Part shown: in pieces, positions 11,947 to 21,457 of the stretch
Numbering within the stretch: the stretch's first letter is position 1
Layout: every line of letters begins with the position of its first letter
IMG/VR virus record: IMGVR_UViG_3300023116_000064
Span: 1 to 53,084 of that record
Reading direction: 5' to 3' (one strand)
Source: a virus
Length of the DNA stretch: 53,084 bases
Notes under the pieces: model-generated
Seen by the model: only the letters and a program-made list of their open reading frames with translations
Databases searched by the model: none
What the model was told of the DNA's origin: nothing
Made by a program: the position numbers and the translations under genes

Positions 11947-14703
11947 TCAATTATTACCTTTAAGATTATTTATTTCTTCTTTAAGTAAATAAATTTCAGA
12001 TCTAAGTTCTTTAATTGCTTCAACTAAAAGAGCAACAAAGTTTTGATACGCAACTGACTTTGGATCATCACCAAATACAAGTTCAGGAATAATATTTTCA
12101 ACCTCTTGTGCAATAAATCCAAGAGAATGTTGTCCATTTTCTTTATAATCAAACTCAACACCCCTTAATTTACAAACTTTTTCAAGAGCATCTGCAATAG
12201 TTGTAATGTTAATTTTGAGTTTAATATCAGAATTGGATGTTACTGATCCAGCACAAGTTAAGTTTGTTCCATCAAAAGTTAGATTACTAGAAGTAGTTGC
12301 TACGTTAGATCCATTTTTGTAAAGAACTTGGTTTGCTGATCCAGCAACTGGTCCAGGTATGCCTTGAATACCCTGAACACCTTGAGTACCATAAGTGCCT
12401 TGAGTACCAGTGATTCCCTGAGTTCCATTAGTACCTTGAGCACCTGTAATTCCTTGAATACCCTGAGTTCCTTGAGTACCCTGAGTTCCATTAGTACCCT
12501 GAGTTCCTTGAGTACCCTGAGTTCCTTGAGTACCCTGAGTTCCATTAGTACCCTGAGTTCCATTAGTACCCTGAGTTCCTTGAGTACCCTGAGTTCCTTG
12601 AGTACCCTGAGTTCCATTAGTACCCTGAGTTCCTTGAGTACCTTGAATACCTTGGATGCCCTGAGTACCTGTAATTCCTTGAATACCCTGAGTTCCTTGA
12701 ATACCTTGAGTGCCTTGAACACCCTGAAGAGCAGCATTGGAAATAGTTGCCTTCTTTAAGTCTCCAACATCAGCATCATAAAGAAGAATATAATCGCTAC
12801 CAGATGGTTGTCCAGAAGTTAGTTCAGCGCGATTACTAATAACTCCAGCACCAACAGTAGTCAGAGAAGAATTGGTAACTCCTGCTCCAAGAGTGGTCGC
12901 TGAAAGAACATCAGCACTGTTAATCTTATAAGTTCCACCAGTATATACATCTATTCCTCCAGAAACAACATCTACTCCAGATTGGAATGTAGATACACCA
13001 ACTACATTTAGACCACCATCTGTGATTCTAAGACCAGAACGAGCGGTAGAAATATAAACCGCATCAACGTTAGTAACGTCTTCATAAACTAATGTACCAA
13101 GAACGGTAAGATCTCCACTAACTTCTGCATTACCAGTAATACTTACACCACCAGAAGTGGTCTCAAATTTCTTATCACCGAAAGCATAGTATAACTCTAC
13201 ACCTGCATTATCAATAAACTTTGCTATAGGTTGATTTCCACCAGTTCTAATTTCGGTAGAATTACTTTTTATCCATAAAGCACTACTAGCGCCAGTTTCC
13301 TGAATATAACTTGTACTCCCATCACTAAAGATTTCTAAATCTACACCATCACCAAATCTCAGTTTATCATTATCACCAAGATTTACATTACCTTGGAATG
13401 TGGCGATACCAGCAACTTCTAATTGATTAAATGATGCTGTTGTGGTATGAATTGTTACTCCAGATCCAACACTAATTGTATTAGTATCTCCATTAAGAGT
13501 AACCGAAGATGAACCAACAGTAAGAACACCAACGATACGAGCATCACCAGCAATACTTAGATCATTACCAACAAAAAGATTATCTTGTGTGGTAACAATG
13601 CCAACGAATGTAGAAACACCAGAGACATTCAGTTGATCAGTATCTGTTGTTCCTGTTACATCAATACCAGTAGACTTGGTAGCAAACTTCTGAATGCCAT
13701 AATGGGAAAGAATAACCTCACCAGTAAGACCATTTGCATGGATGTATCCAGTCGTGCCTGAACCTGAACCATTGTCGGCAGAAATATAGATACCCTTGTC
13801 AGCAGCGGCATTTCTAATTATTAAGTGATCAGTAGTGTTGATAATGTAACTGCTAGTATTATGATAAATCTGTAAGTCTTGACCAGCACCAAATATTATC
13901 TTATCATCATCACCAAGATCTACATTACCTTGGAATGTAGAGACACCAGAAACATTCAGTTGGTCAGTCTGGATCGTTCCAGTTACGTCAATACCATAGT
14001 TTTGCGTTTTAAGTTTTTCGTTCTCGTCTTGATAAAGTGAAATGTATTTACCAACCTGCTCACCATCATCAAATACAGAACTTGGCCACGTTTTTAAATA
14101 TCTGGTTCCACCATTGTCTGCAATGTCGATATAATCACTACCACTACTTCCAGATCTTATCGACAAAGGAGTCCCACTTTGCGCCTGAATGTAATTTCTG
14201 CCTGGAGAACCAGATTGGTGCCGAATGTATAAATCATAGCTAGCACCAAAATAAAGTGAATCATTATCACCAAAATATGCATCACCTTGGAATGTAGAAA
14301 CTCCTACTACATCTAATCCACCACCAGTGATTCTTAGACCAGATCTTGCCGTAGCGATACCAACAGAATCAACATTAACTACGTCCTCATAAGTAAGAGT
14401 TCCACCAACCGTTACATCACCACTGAATGATGCACTAGTAGCAGTAAGAACACCAGATATTCTTACATTATCCAGTTCTGTATGCCCATCTACATCTAGA
14501 TCACCAGAAGCACTTAAATTTCTTGTAGTAATATCTTCTCCAACTGATCCTCCACCTTCAACATTAAGTGTTGATGCATGGAGAGTACCTCCAACATAAA
14601 GATCGTTTTGGAACGTACCAACTCCAACAAATGTGGATATTCCAGCGTCTACGATATTTCTACTATCATCAACAATAGTAGAATTAGAAATCTTAATTGC
14701 CAT
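11947..14703 (-). CDS. Tail fibre with collagen-like stalk and S74 chaperone domain
   Basis: 918 aa. The N-terminal 650 residues consist of short beta repeats (SGVSTFQG, GLDVVGVSTF, DLQIYHNTSSYI, KFETTSGGVSITG types). A collagen-like tract of G-T-Q and G-I-Q triplets follows (about 660-785, encoded at 12355-12725), then a C-terminal S74 intramolecular chaperone: SDIKLK with S825 and K830 as the expected self-cleavage Ser/Lys, RGVEFDY, GFIAQEVE, and a coiled-coil end ELRSEIYLLKEEINNL. In endosialidases and related spikes this domain trimerises the fibre and then cuts itself off. A gap of 1 nt separates it from the glycine-rich gene that follows. Confidence 0.88.
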   Translation of the reverse strand: MAIKISNSTIVDDSRNIVDAGISTFVGVGTFQNDLYVGGTLHASTLNVEGGGSVGEDITTRNLSASGDLDVDGHTELDNVRISGVLTATSASFSGDVTVGGTLTYEDVVNVDSVGIATARSGLRITGGGLDVVGVSTFQGDAYFGDNDSLYFGASYDLYIRHQSGSPGRNYIQAQSGTPLSIRSGSSGSDYIDIADNGGTRYLKTWPSSVFDDGEQVGKYISLYQDENEKLKTQNYGIDVTGTIQTDQLNVSGVSTFQGNVDLGDDDKIIFGAGQDLQIYHNTSSYIINTTDHLIIRNAAADKGIYISADNGSGSGTTGYIHANGLTGEVILSHYGIQKFATKSTGIDVTGTTDTDQLNVSGVSTFVGIVTTQDNLFVGNDLSIAGDARIVGVLTVGSSSVTLNGDTNTISVGSGVTIHTTTASFNQLEVAGIATFQGNVNLGDNDKLRFGDGVDLEIFSDGSTSYIQETGASSALWIKSNSTEIRTGGNQPIAKFIDNAGVELYYAFGDKKFETTSGGVSITGNAEVSGDLTVLGTLVYEDVTNVDAVYISTARSGLRITDGGLNVVGVSTFQSGVDVVSGGIDVYTGGTYKINSADVLSATTLGAGVTNSSLTTVGAGVISNRAELTSGQPSGSDYILLYDADVGDLKKATISNAALQGVQGTQGIQGTQGIQGITGTQGIQGIQGTQGTQGTNGTQGTQGTQGTQGTQGTNGTQGTNGTQGTQGTQGTQGTQGTNGTQGTQGTQGIQGITGAQGTNGTQGITGTQGTYGTQGVQGIQGIPGPVAGSANQVLYKNGSNVATTSSNLTFDGTNLTCAGSVTSNSDIKLKINITTIADALEKVCKLRGVEFDYKENGQHSLGFIAQEVENIIPELVFGDDPKSVAYQNFVALLVEAIKELRSEIYLLKEEINNLKGNN
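12355..12725 (-). repeat. Collagen-like triplet tract in the 918-aa fibre
   Basis: A run of 9-nt-periodic DNA repeats encoding Gly-Thr-Gln, Gly-Ile-Gln and Gly-Thr-Asn triplets. The same 18- to 27-nt units recur many times with almost no change, so slippage or unequal recombination could alter the tract length. Confidence 0.85.
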
Positions 14704-14729
14704 CTACCGTCCTCGTTTGCACTAGGTAG

Positions 14730-14743
14730 TTTTTAGTATTTAG
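14730..14743 (-). promoter_or_regulatory. Late-type promoter element
   Basis: CTAAATACTAAAAA on the minus strand, before the 918-aa fibre gene; a GAGGACGG ribosome site lies close to the ATG at 14703. It matches the recurring pattern TAAATA-NN-TAAAAA of this cluster. Confidence 0.5.
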
Positions 14744-14747
14744 GAAA

Positions 14748-17700
14748 TCACTCCAGTGCAGATATTCTTTGTTCGAGTTCTTCTATCTTTTGTTGTTGTT
14801 CTTTTACAACTTCAATCAAAAGACCCACTAAACCATTGTAATTTACACCCTTCTTAGTATCACCATAAACCAATCGTGGCATCACTGCTTCAACTTCCTG
14901 TGCTATGATACCAGCAGAAGGTAATCCACCTTGGGATTCTATCCAATCAAAGGTAACTCCACGAATCTGAGAAACTTTTCCGATTGGATCATCAATTACT
15001 GCAATATTTTCTTTGAATCTTTCATCTGAAGTGGTATTGAAGTCTGCTGCTTGTACTGTTCCTTGAGCAAAAATAGTTCCAACAAAAGTAGAAACTCCAG
15101 TAACATTTACCTGGTTAGTAAATGTAGTTCCAACAACTGTTACTCCATACCCTGTGGTTTCAAGTTTCTTAGAACCATTATAGAAGAGTCTTACAGTTCT
15201 TCCAGATCCATCATTAAGTGCTTCAACCCAATTCTCATTTGATTGTGATGGGTTTTGAAGTTTTAAATCTTGACCACGGAGAAGTAGTGTTCCTGTAGAA
15301 CTATCTTCATGAAGAATGAGGTTATCAGTGTCAGAATATAACCACCCATCATTATCATTTCCAAAATAAATTCTATTGTTATCACCAAAGTATGCGTTAT
15401 CATTAAAGGTTGAAACTCCAGTTACCTCAAATCCACCACCAGTAATTCTTAATCCAGATCTGGCAGTGGCAATACCAATAGAGTCTTGATTGGTAACGTT
15501 CTCATAAGTAAGGTCGCCAAGAACTGTTACGTTTCCACTGAACTCAGCACTAGTGGCAGTGAGAATACCAGAGATATTAACATTATCAAGTTCAGCATGT
15601 CCAGTGATGTCAACACCACCTACTGTGGTTTCAAATTTCTTGGAGTTGTTGTAGTAGAGTGATACCTCAGCATTTTGATTTGCCTCTATTGCCAGTTCAT
15701 TAGAGTTTGATCTTATATGAACACTACTTCCATCTAAGTATAGTCTTCCTGTTCCAATCTCTCTAATAAAACTATGACCTCCACCATGGTAAATCTGTAA
15801 ATCATCACCATCACCAAAATACAATCTATCATCATCACCAAGATATACATTATCTTGGAATGTAGAAATACCAGAAACAGTAAGATTTCCTCCATTAACA
15901 TCTAAACTTCCATTGATAATTGTCTTATTAGATGCTGCAGGATCAATGTTAATGTTACCAGTAGTTGAAGAGAATGTATTAGCAGCAAGTTGAAGGTTAC
16001 CAACAGTTAAACTTGTTGGAGTAATGAGAGTTTGATTCGAAACTCCATCAGTAACAACCAGGTTTCCAACATTCTCTAGGTCGTAAGATGTAGAGGCAAA
16101 ACTTACTTGCCCAGTTTCTTGATTGATATAAAGAGAATCGCCAACTCTAAAGTCTCCAGATTGATCAATACTTACAAAAGAAACTTGACCACTGTTAAGT
16201 TCAACTACTTCATTAGACTGTACTACAAGTGTTGCGTCATTGGTAAAATCTTTACCTGTTCCAACATGATTAAAGTTAGTAGCAAATAGTCTTAACTGAA
16301 CACCAACCCCATCCGCAACAACACCTTGAGATCCATATTCAACGGCACAACCGACTGAACGCATCTCAGCACCAAACATAGTATAGTCGGCAAGAGTAAT
16401 AGCACTAGCAATACCAGTTTGAGTTACGCCATCAGATTGGAAGAACCTAACATCCTGTGTGGTTCCAATACCAACCGATGTAAATGTACCATATCCTTTA
16501 CCACTAATTCTAGCGTAATCAGTATTATAATTAGTGATCGTACCAACAGCAACTACTGAACCACCAGAGTCATAAAGTTTAACAACATCATTAACTGATG
16601 GTGTTACTCCAGGAGTTCTAAACTTAAGTCTTGTTTCAGCAGTACCTGCAATACCAACCGTACCACCAAGACCAACAATTGCCTGAGAGGCAAAGTAGTG
16701 GAAGCAGTTTAGGTATTCTGCACGAGCACCATTTGTTAGGATGATACCTTTGTTGTTTGGTGTAAAGAATGTTACTTCATTGAAAAGCATTCCTGCTTCT
16801 AATGAATTACTTGCTACCTTAGATCCATCAACTAACGCACCTCTACCTGCCAGGTATGTTGTTGGTGGATTATCAGGAGTATCATATCCATATGGATCAC
16901 TTGTAGTTACTGTAGATCCAGTATTAAGAACAGTTACTCTCTGGATATAAGGACTTCTAGTCGTGATTGCGATACCAGTTGCATATGCGAAAGCATATCC
17001 TGTATCGGTAGAAGAATTATAGAAAGAATCTTTAATAGTAAAGTCTTCTAATGTAGAGATATCATTTAGTTCAAATACATTATTAGTCTTTGTAGCATCT
17101 GAAGGTTTAATTGTTGTTGCTCTTAAACCAGCACCCTTAACAGTTACTCCTCTAGGAACTGTAAGAGGGCAAGTTTCCTCATAAGTACCAGCAGAAATGT
17201 TGATTATGTCACCATTCGTAACAACACTCAGTGCCTGTGCAATGGTGAGATATGGTTCATTAATATTATCACCAGAATTCGAGTCGCTACCAGTTGTAGC
17301 AACATAGTAAGTCTTTCCAAGTGCATTAAGATCACCATCAAATCTGGTTGCCGTTGCGACGCCAGATACATTCAATGCATCAAGTTCAGTGTGTCCATCA
17401 ACATCTAGTTCAAATGCAGTAACAATACCACTAATATTAACGTTATCAAGTTCAGTATGCCCATCAACATCAATTGTATCAACACCATTGTTAAAAGTAG
17501 CAACTCCAACTACATCCAATCCACCACCAGTGACTCTGAGACCAGAACGAGCGGTGGCAATACCAACAGAATCTACATTGGTTACGTCCTCATACTTAAG
17601 GACACCACCAACAGTTACATCACCACTAAATGATGCTGTGGTTCCTGAAATCTGACTAGCAAAGGTAGAAATACCATTTGTATATAAGTTTCTAGTTACA

Positions 17701-18503
17701 ATATCATCACCAATCGAAGCTCCTCCACCACCAGATCCAGCAGTAAGAGATCCAGCAATAAAAAGATCACTTTGGAAAGTTCCAACTCCAGCAACTGTAA
17801 AACCGCCATCAAAATATGAAGATGTTTGAGTAATTGTTACTCCAGATCCAATATGAACACTGTTATTATCTCCATCAATAACTACAGAAGAAGATCCAAC
17901 AGTCAATATGCCAGTAATCCTAGCATCACCATGTACATCTAATGCATAAATTGAACTTGCTGTTGTTGTTGAAACACCAAGATTTGCCGTAGTGCTAATA
18001 CCATTAACACCTGATACCCAATATCTACTACCCTGAACCCCTTGAATACCTTGAATGCCTTGAGTACCCTGAACCCCTTGAACACCCTGAACGCCGGTGG
18101 TTCCTTGAGGTCCAGCAGATTCAAAGGTAACTACATCTACAATATCTCCAGCAACTAATGCAGAATTTAGAATTAAAGTATTACCAGCAGAAGTTGTGTA
18201 TTCTGTCGTGGTTAAGTGGACGCCATTAACAAAGACATCCATAGAACCAATCAGTGCATAATTTACACTGAAGTTGGTTTGTCCTTCTGTTGCTACAAAT
18301 CTATATTCATCCCTATCAAAGTTAGAACCTTGAATACCTTGAATACCCTGAACACCTTGAACTCCTTGTGTTCCTTGAGTACCTTGAGGTCCTAGTTGGC
18401 CAAGTCTTTTCCAGGATGACCCATTCCACTGCCATCTATTGCCATTGGCAACGTAAATGTCATTTATAGATGGACTTAACGGAAAATCTAGTGCTGCTGC
18501 CAT
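14748..18503 (-). CDS. Tail fibre with parallel beta-helix domain and S74 chaperone
   Basis: 1251 aa. N-terminus MAAALDFPLSPSINDIYVAN, then WQWNGSSWKRLG, a short attachment-type domain shared with the 406-aa protein, then two short collagen-like tracts. After SGVSTF-type repeats comes a right-handed beta-helix block (from LGKTYYVATTGSDSNSGDN, with IAQALSVV, INISAGTYEE, VKGAGLRATTIKPSDATK), also present in two other fibres here. The C-terminus is an S74 domain: SDERFK with S1159 and K1164, RGVTFDW, GIIAQEVEAVMP, and a coiled-coil end. No pectinase-type catalytic residues could be identified, so the helix may be purely structural or glycan-binding. Confidence 0.88.
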   Translation of the reverse strand: MAAALDFPLSPSINDIYVANGNRWQWNGSSWKRLGQLGPQGTQGTQGVQGVQGIQGIQGSNFDRDEYRFVATEGQTNFSVNYALIGSMDVFVNGVHLTTTEYTTSAGNTLILNSALVAGDIVDVVTFESAGPQGTTGVQGVQGVQGTQGIQGIQGVQGSRYWVSGVNGISTTANLGVSTTTASSIYALDVHGDARITGILTVGSSSVVIDGDNNSVHIGSGVTITQTSSYFDGGFTVAGVGTFQSDLFIAGSLTAGSGGGGASIGDDIVTRNLYTNGISTFASQISGTTASFSGDVTVGGVLKYEDVTNVDSVGIATARSGLRVTGGGLDVVGVATFNNGVDTIDVDGHTELDNVNISGIVTAFELDVDGHTELDALNVSGVATATRFDGDLNALGKTYYVATTGSDSNSGDNINEPYLTIAQALSVVTNGDIINISAGTYEETCPLTVPRGVTVKGAGLRATTIKPSDATKTNNVFELNDISTLEDFTIKDSFYNSSTDTGYAFAYATGIAITTRSPYIQRVTVLNTGSTVTTSDPYGYDTPDNPPTTYLAGRGALVDGSKVASNSLEAGMLFNEVTFFTPNNKGIILTNGARAEYLNCFHYFASQAIVGLGGTVGIAGTAETRLKFRTPGVTPSVNDVVKLYDSGGSVVAVGTITNYNTDYARISGKGYGTFTSVGIGTTQDVRFFQSDGVTQTGIASAITLADYTMFGAEMRSVGCAVEYGSQGVVADGVGVQLRLFATNFNHVGTGKDFTNDATLVVQSNEVVELNSGQVSFVSIDQSGDFRVGDSLYINQETGQVSFASTSYDLENVGNLVVTDGVSNQTLITPTSLTVGNLQLAANTFSSTTGNINIDPAASNKTIINGSLDVNGGNLTVSGISTFQDNVYLGDDDRLYFGDGDDLQIYHGGGHSFIREIGTGRLYLDGSSVHIRSNSNELAIEANQNAEVSLYYNNSKKFETTVGGVDITGHAELDNVNISGILTATSAEFSGNVTVLGDLTYENVTNQDSIGIATARSGLRITGGGFEVTGVSTFNDNAYFGDNNRIYFGNDNDGWLYSDTDNLILHEDSSTGTLLLRGQDLKLQNPSQSNENWVEALNDGSGRTVRLFYNGSKKLETTGYGVTVVGTTFTNQVNVTGVSTFVGTIFAQGTVQAADFNTTSDERFKENIAVIDDPIGKVSQIRGVTFDWIESQGGLPSAGIIAQEVEAVMPRLVYGDTKKGVNYNGLVGLLIEVVKEQQQKIEELEQRISALE
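15880..17355 (-). repeat. Beta-helix module, copy 1 of 3 (about 1.45 kb)
   Basis: Near-identical at protein level, and clearly similar at DNA level, to 30320-31760 and 42270-43755. All copies begin with LGKTYYVATTGSDSNSG (LGQTYYV in copy 3) and end around LTVGNLQLAANTFSS (VGDLQLADATFSS in copy 3). Boundaries are approximate. Confidence 0.75.
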
Positions 18504-18516
18504 CAGGGATTATCTC

Positions 18517-18555
18517 TATTTATTTACGATGTGATATTCTATTTTAGTTATTTAT
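18517..18555 (-). promoter_or_regulatory. Late-type promoter elements
   Basis: Two elements on the minus strand before the 1251-aa fibre gene: ATAAATAACTAAAA (18555-18542) and TAAATAAATA (18526-18517). The first has the extended form seen before several other fibre genes. Confidence 0.5.
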
Positions 18556-18564
18556 GTCAACGAA

Positions 18565-19137
18565 TTACATGCCTAATAATTCTCTAAGATCATTAACAGA
18601 CAAACCAAGTTTATCCAACTTTCTTTGCGCTTCTGTCTTATAAACCCACCCTTGAGTATTATCAGATTGGTAAAGTTCTTCATCCCATTCGAAGACTACT
18701 CCAGTGGTTTGTACACTACTATCCGTTAGATAATTTCTGAAGTTACTAGGATATGGAATTGGGGGAATCCAATCATGAGAATTTCTATCGTAAGTCCATG
18801 AAGTATACGGTTGTGGTGGAAAAAACTTATTATTTTCTCTATCATAAGTGTATCCTGTTACAGCTGTTCTTTCTCTTTCAGATTTCATCTCTTCGGTTAG
18901 ATCGGGATAAGTATTATCATATCTGAAAGTTCCATCGAGATTTAAATTTAAATATGATTTAACAGTTTCTGAAGCTGAAATTACCCACTCACCACCATAT
19001 TTTCTTACACACTCACTTAAACCATAATCCAAATCAATTTCATTTGTTTCTGGATTTGTGACATCATTATCATCAAGATGTATAACTCTTTCAACTATAT
19101 TATTTTCATTTATTGAGGCAAAATAATGGTTTGACAT
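18565..19137 (-). CDS. Conserved fibre-cluster protein, 190 aa (paralogue of 9924-10400)
   Basis: 190 aa. MSNHYFASINENNIVERVI opens as in the 158-aa paralogue (ENN-x-V-x-x-V), then GYTYDRENNKFFPPQPY, SWTYDRNSHDWIPPIPYPS, VFEWDEELYQ and GWVYKTEAQRKLD. The C-terminus KLDKLGLSVNDLRELLGM is an added helix. It directly follows a glycine-rich adhesin gene (4-nt gap), as its paralogue follows a glycine-rich gene plus an oxygenase. A linked role in virion assembly is likely but not shown. Confidence 0.75.
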   Translation of the reverse strand: MSNHYFASINENNIVERVIHLDDNDVTNPETNEIDLDYGLSECVRKYGGEWVISASETVKSYLNLNLDGTFRYDNTYPDLTEEMKSERERTAVTGYTYDRENNKFFPPQPYTSWTYDRNSHDWIPPIPYPSNFRNYLTDSSVQTTGVVFEWDEELYQSDNTQGWVYKTEAQRKLDKLGLSVNDLRELLGM

Positions 19138-19141
19138 TTTC

Positions 19142-20083
19142 TTACGCTTGATAACCTTCTACTTTAATTATAACAATTCCTGGGCATCCAGCGCCACCAG
19201 AAGCACCTCCAGTAGTGCTTCCACCACATTCAGAACCACCGCCGCCACCGCCGCCACCGCCGCTAAATCCAGTTCCACCGCCGCCGCCACGAGCACCATT
19301 ACCACTATACTCACAAAGACCAGCAGCCTGATTTCCATCGGTTCCATTTCCTGGAGTTGGAACAGCAGGTGCTAAAGAAGTTGGTAAAGCACTACTTCTT
19401 GTTATAACTAAACCACCGCCGCCACCGCCGCCACCGTTTCCAGCAAACGAAGATCCACCGTTTTGACCACCAGGTCCACCATTTCCATTAGAAAAAGTAT
19501 AGTCTGAAAAGAAAGGAGACCAAGGACTAATAGTATATGAAGCATTGGTGCCAGCAGGACCTGCGTAAGCACCACCACTTCCTGGAGTACTAGGTCCACC
19601 AGAATATGGTCCGCCACCAGGAGAAGAACCACCTGGAAATAAAGAACCAGGAGCAGATGGAAGAGTGATTGGAACAGAAGATCCCAAAGTCGCTATTGTA
19701 TTGTTCAATTTATATACTAGTGTTCCACTAGCACCACCTCCACCAGAACCACCACCAGAGTCACTACCACCATTACCTGGTGATCCACTACCACCCGATC
19801 CACCTGGAGTTAAGTGTATAACATCAACTCTGGCATCGGGAGCAAAAGAAATATCTGCTGTTAAATTCGCTGTTCCAGGAGAAGTAAATACAAAATATTG
19901 TGTCTCCCTATTCATATTTTTAACTGAAAGCCAACCACCTTCTCCAGAATAAGATTCTATGGAAGAAGTGGTTGAGTTAAAAATAACAGTACCTATAGCA
20001 GTTCCAACACCAGCATTTCTACCAGCACTATCAGTAGAAGCAATACCAAGGTAACTTTGTGATAGATCTCTATTTCTGGACAT
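19142..20083 (-). CDS. Glycine-rich fibre-tip / adhesin-like protein
   Basis: 313 aa. The N-terminal domain is MSRNRDLSQSYLGIASTDSA, with VIFNSTTSSIESYSGEGGWL, and then a beta segment (TQYFVFTSPGTANLT, VDVIHLTPGGSGG). About 200 residues follow with many G runs (up to eight) and conserved turns such as LGSSVPITLPSAPG. It ends GCPGIVIIKVEG, matching GIVIVRYLSG and APGRVMIRWRLT in the sister proteins. This shared last beta strand suggests a common fold with sequence-variable glycine loops, as expected for a receptor-binding tip. Confidence 0.82.
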   Translation of the reverse strand: MSRNRDLSQSYLGIASTDSAGRNAGVGTAIGTVIFNSTTSSIESYSGEGGWLSVKNMNRETQYFVFTSPGTANLTADISFAPDARVDVIHLTPGGSGGSGSPGNGGSDSGGGSGGGGASGTLVYKLNNTIATLGSSVPITLPSAPGSLFPGGSSPGGGPYSGGPSTPGSGGAYAGPAGTNASYTISPWSPFFSDYTFSNGNGGPGGQNGGSSFAGNGGGGGGGGLVITRSSALPTSLAPAVPTPGNGTDGNQAAGLCEYSGNGARGGGGGTGFSGGGGGGGGGSECGGSTTGGASGGAGCPGIVIIKVEGYQA

Positions 20084-20091
20084 TACAGAAC

Positions 20092-20107
20092 TTTTTAGTT
20101 ATTTATC
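20092..20107 (-). promoter_or_regulatory. Late-type promoter element
   Basis: GATAAATAACTAAAAA on the minus strand, starting inside the last codons of oxygenase B and lying just before the glycine-rich gene. It is the clearest example of the extended late motif and would separate late adhesin expression from the early-promoter oxygenase pair upstream. Confidence 0.55.
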
Positions 20108-20816
20108 TAACGTCATTCGCATACTGAACAAAAGGTCCTTGAGAATTAACGTAGTGAAGAAAGATCTGATGATGGTATGTATCATCTTCTTTTCTCCTAA
20201 TCGTTCTCCAAAGATTCTTGACCTTGCTATGCCTACTTTCTAGTGGATCTCTCCAGTGCTCACGCTCGCAACCCTTATAAACAGCAGCATCACCATTCTT
20301 CATTACAACACATGACTCACTACCATCAGGTCTTTCAAACCAAATAGGCCAAGGTTTATCTGAGTTTGTACTAATTTGAAGAGTTACACTAATTTCACAT
20401 GCTGGACGATCACTATGCCGACTTAACTCTTGACCAAGATAATAAAAGCGATCATAGAAATAAGTGGGAAGTAAATCAATGCCTAAGCATTTTTCTATTT
20501 CTTTACGAACAATGTAATGTAACTGCTTGTACATTGGTACATTATATCTGGCAAGAGATCCATTTACTTGCATCTCTTCTGGTTCAAAAATAACCTTATC
20601 CTTACGGACATAGTTCATTTGACCAGATAGTCTTTTGCCAGTTTCATCCAGTGGAGGAGAACAATACAGGTTTTCAGGATCTAAGATAAGTCCAGGAAGA
20701 AAAAGATAACCATTCTCTTCAAAGGACTTATTCTTTGTCATGTCTGTGGTTGTTGGAAGGCAAGTACGACTATACCCCTCAGCATAAGAACCACCAGTCG
20801 ATACATACTCTTTCAT
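20103..20816 (-). CDS. Putative 2-oxoglutarate/Fe(II) oxygenase B
   Basis: 237 aa from ATG at 20816, which shares one base with the stop of oxygenase C (TGATG). Features: FEENGYLFLPGLILDPENL (32-50) as in phytanoyl-hydroxylase or P4H-like N-termini, HSD (134-136) as HxD in GQELSRHSDRPACEISVTLQI, GDAAVYKGCEREHW (175-188) with H187 as the likely distal ligand, and the end HHQIFLHYVNSQGP. This resembles cyanophage and algal-virus P4H-like oxygenases. It forms an operon with oxygenase C behind a sigma-70 promoter. Substrate unknown. Confidence 0.72.
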   Translation of the reverse strand: MKEYVSTGGSYAEGYSRTCLPTTTDMTKNKSFEENGYLFLPGLILDPENLYCSPPLDETGKRLSGQMNYVRKDKVIFEPEEMQVNGSLARYNVPMYKQLHYIVRKEIEKCLGIDLLPTYFYDRFYYLGQELSRHSDRPACEISVTLQISTNSDKPWPIWFERPDGSESCVVMKNGDAAVYKGCEREHWRDPLESRHSKVKNLWRTIRRKEDDTYHHQIFLHYVNSQGPFVQYANDVR

Positions 20817-21433
20817 CACTTCCACCTCGGACCAACTACCCATCCAACAATACTCTTACGCAAACCAGAACGTACTTTACGAACTCTATGGGGAGTACGT
20901 GAATCAAATACCATCAAAGTTCCTCTTTGCTTTGGTGCAAAATAGGTCTTACCACTATTGTCTAAGAACTGAACTTCACCACCAGTATATTCAGAAGGAT
21001 CAGAAAGTTGTAGTGCAAAAGAAAGTTTCCTTATGTATTCACCATTTAAAGTTACTTGATCCTCGGCAAGATTGTTACCAGAACCAGCAACGATTTGTGG
21101 TTTATAACAAGTGTCTATACCAGCATCAATGTGCCACTTATAGAATTGTCCTTCTCCATACTGTGTGTATTGAATATTTCCACCATCAATCTCTGTCAGA
21201 TCATAGCAAAAATTCTCACGATTTACCTTGTCAATGTAGTACCACAACCAACCACCAATCCAGTGAGAGGTTGGAACCCATACATTTTTGCTATTACGAA
21301 TGACTTTATCTACTTCTGCACCCATGATTTGAGAATCTTGTGCCTGTTCATCAAATCTTTTAAGGTCTTTTTCGATAATTTCTACAATGTCAGTTGGCAT
21401 CTCAGTCATGTGCCAACATGTTAAATACGCCAT
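20816..21433 (-). CDS. Putative 2-oxoglutarate/Fe(II) oxygenase C (PiuC/P4H-like)
   Basis: 205 aa. Clear jelly-roll motifs: HID (101-103) as HxD in QYGEGQFYKWHIDAG, SFALQLSDPSEYTGGEVQF (138-156), GTLMVFDSRTPHRVRKVRSG (171-190) with H182, and R192 before the SIVGWVVGP strand. This is the standard prolyl-4-hydroxylase/PiuC-like order. It is the first gene after the perfect sigma-70 promoter 21458-21486. Hydroxylation of fibre residues, or of a host molecule, is possible; the collagen-like tracts nearby contain few prolines, so a simple prolyl-hydroxylase role is doubtful. Confidence 0.82.
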   Translation of the reverse strand: MAYLTCWHMTEMPTDIVEIIEKDLKRFDEQAQDSQIMGAEVDKVIRNSKNVWVPTSHWIGGWLWYYIDKVNRENFCYDLTEIDGGNIQYTQYGEGQFYKWHIDAGIDTCYKPQIVAGSGNNLAEDQVTLNGEYIRKLSFALQLSDPSEYTGGEVQFLDNSGKTYFAPKQRGTLMVFDSRTPHRVRKVRSGLRKSIVGWVVGPRWK

Positions 21434-21457
21434 ACTTGAATAATATCCTTCAGGTTG

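Noticed and set aside
12355-12725. CRISPR-like array of short repeats
   Set aside because: The repeats are 9-nt periodic, in frame, coding for Gly-x-y triplets, and there are no unique spacers of constant length.
14748-18503. Beta-helix block as an active pectate lyase or glycan depolymerase
   Set aside because: The opening strand (YYVATTGSDSNSG) resembles the start of such enzymes, but I could not identify catalytic residues, and the module is repeated unchanged in three fibres, which fits a structural role better.
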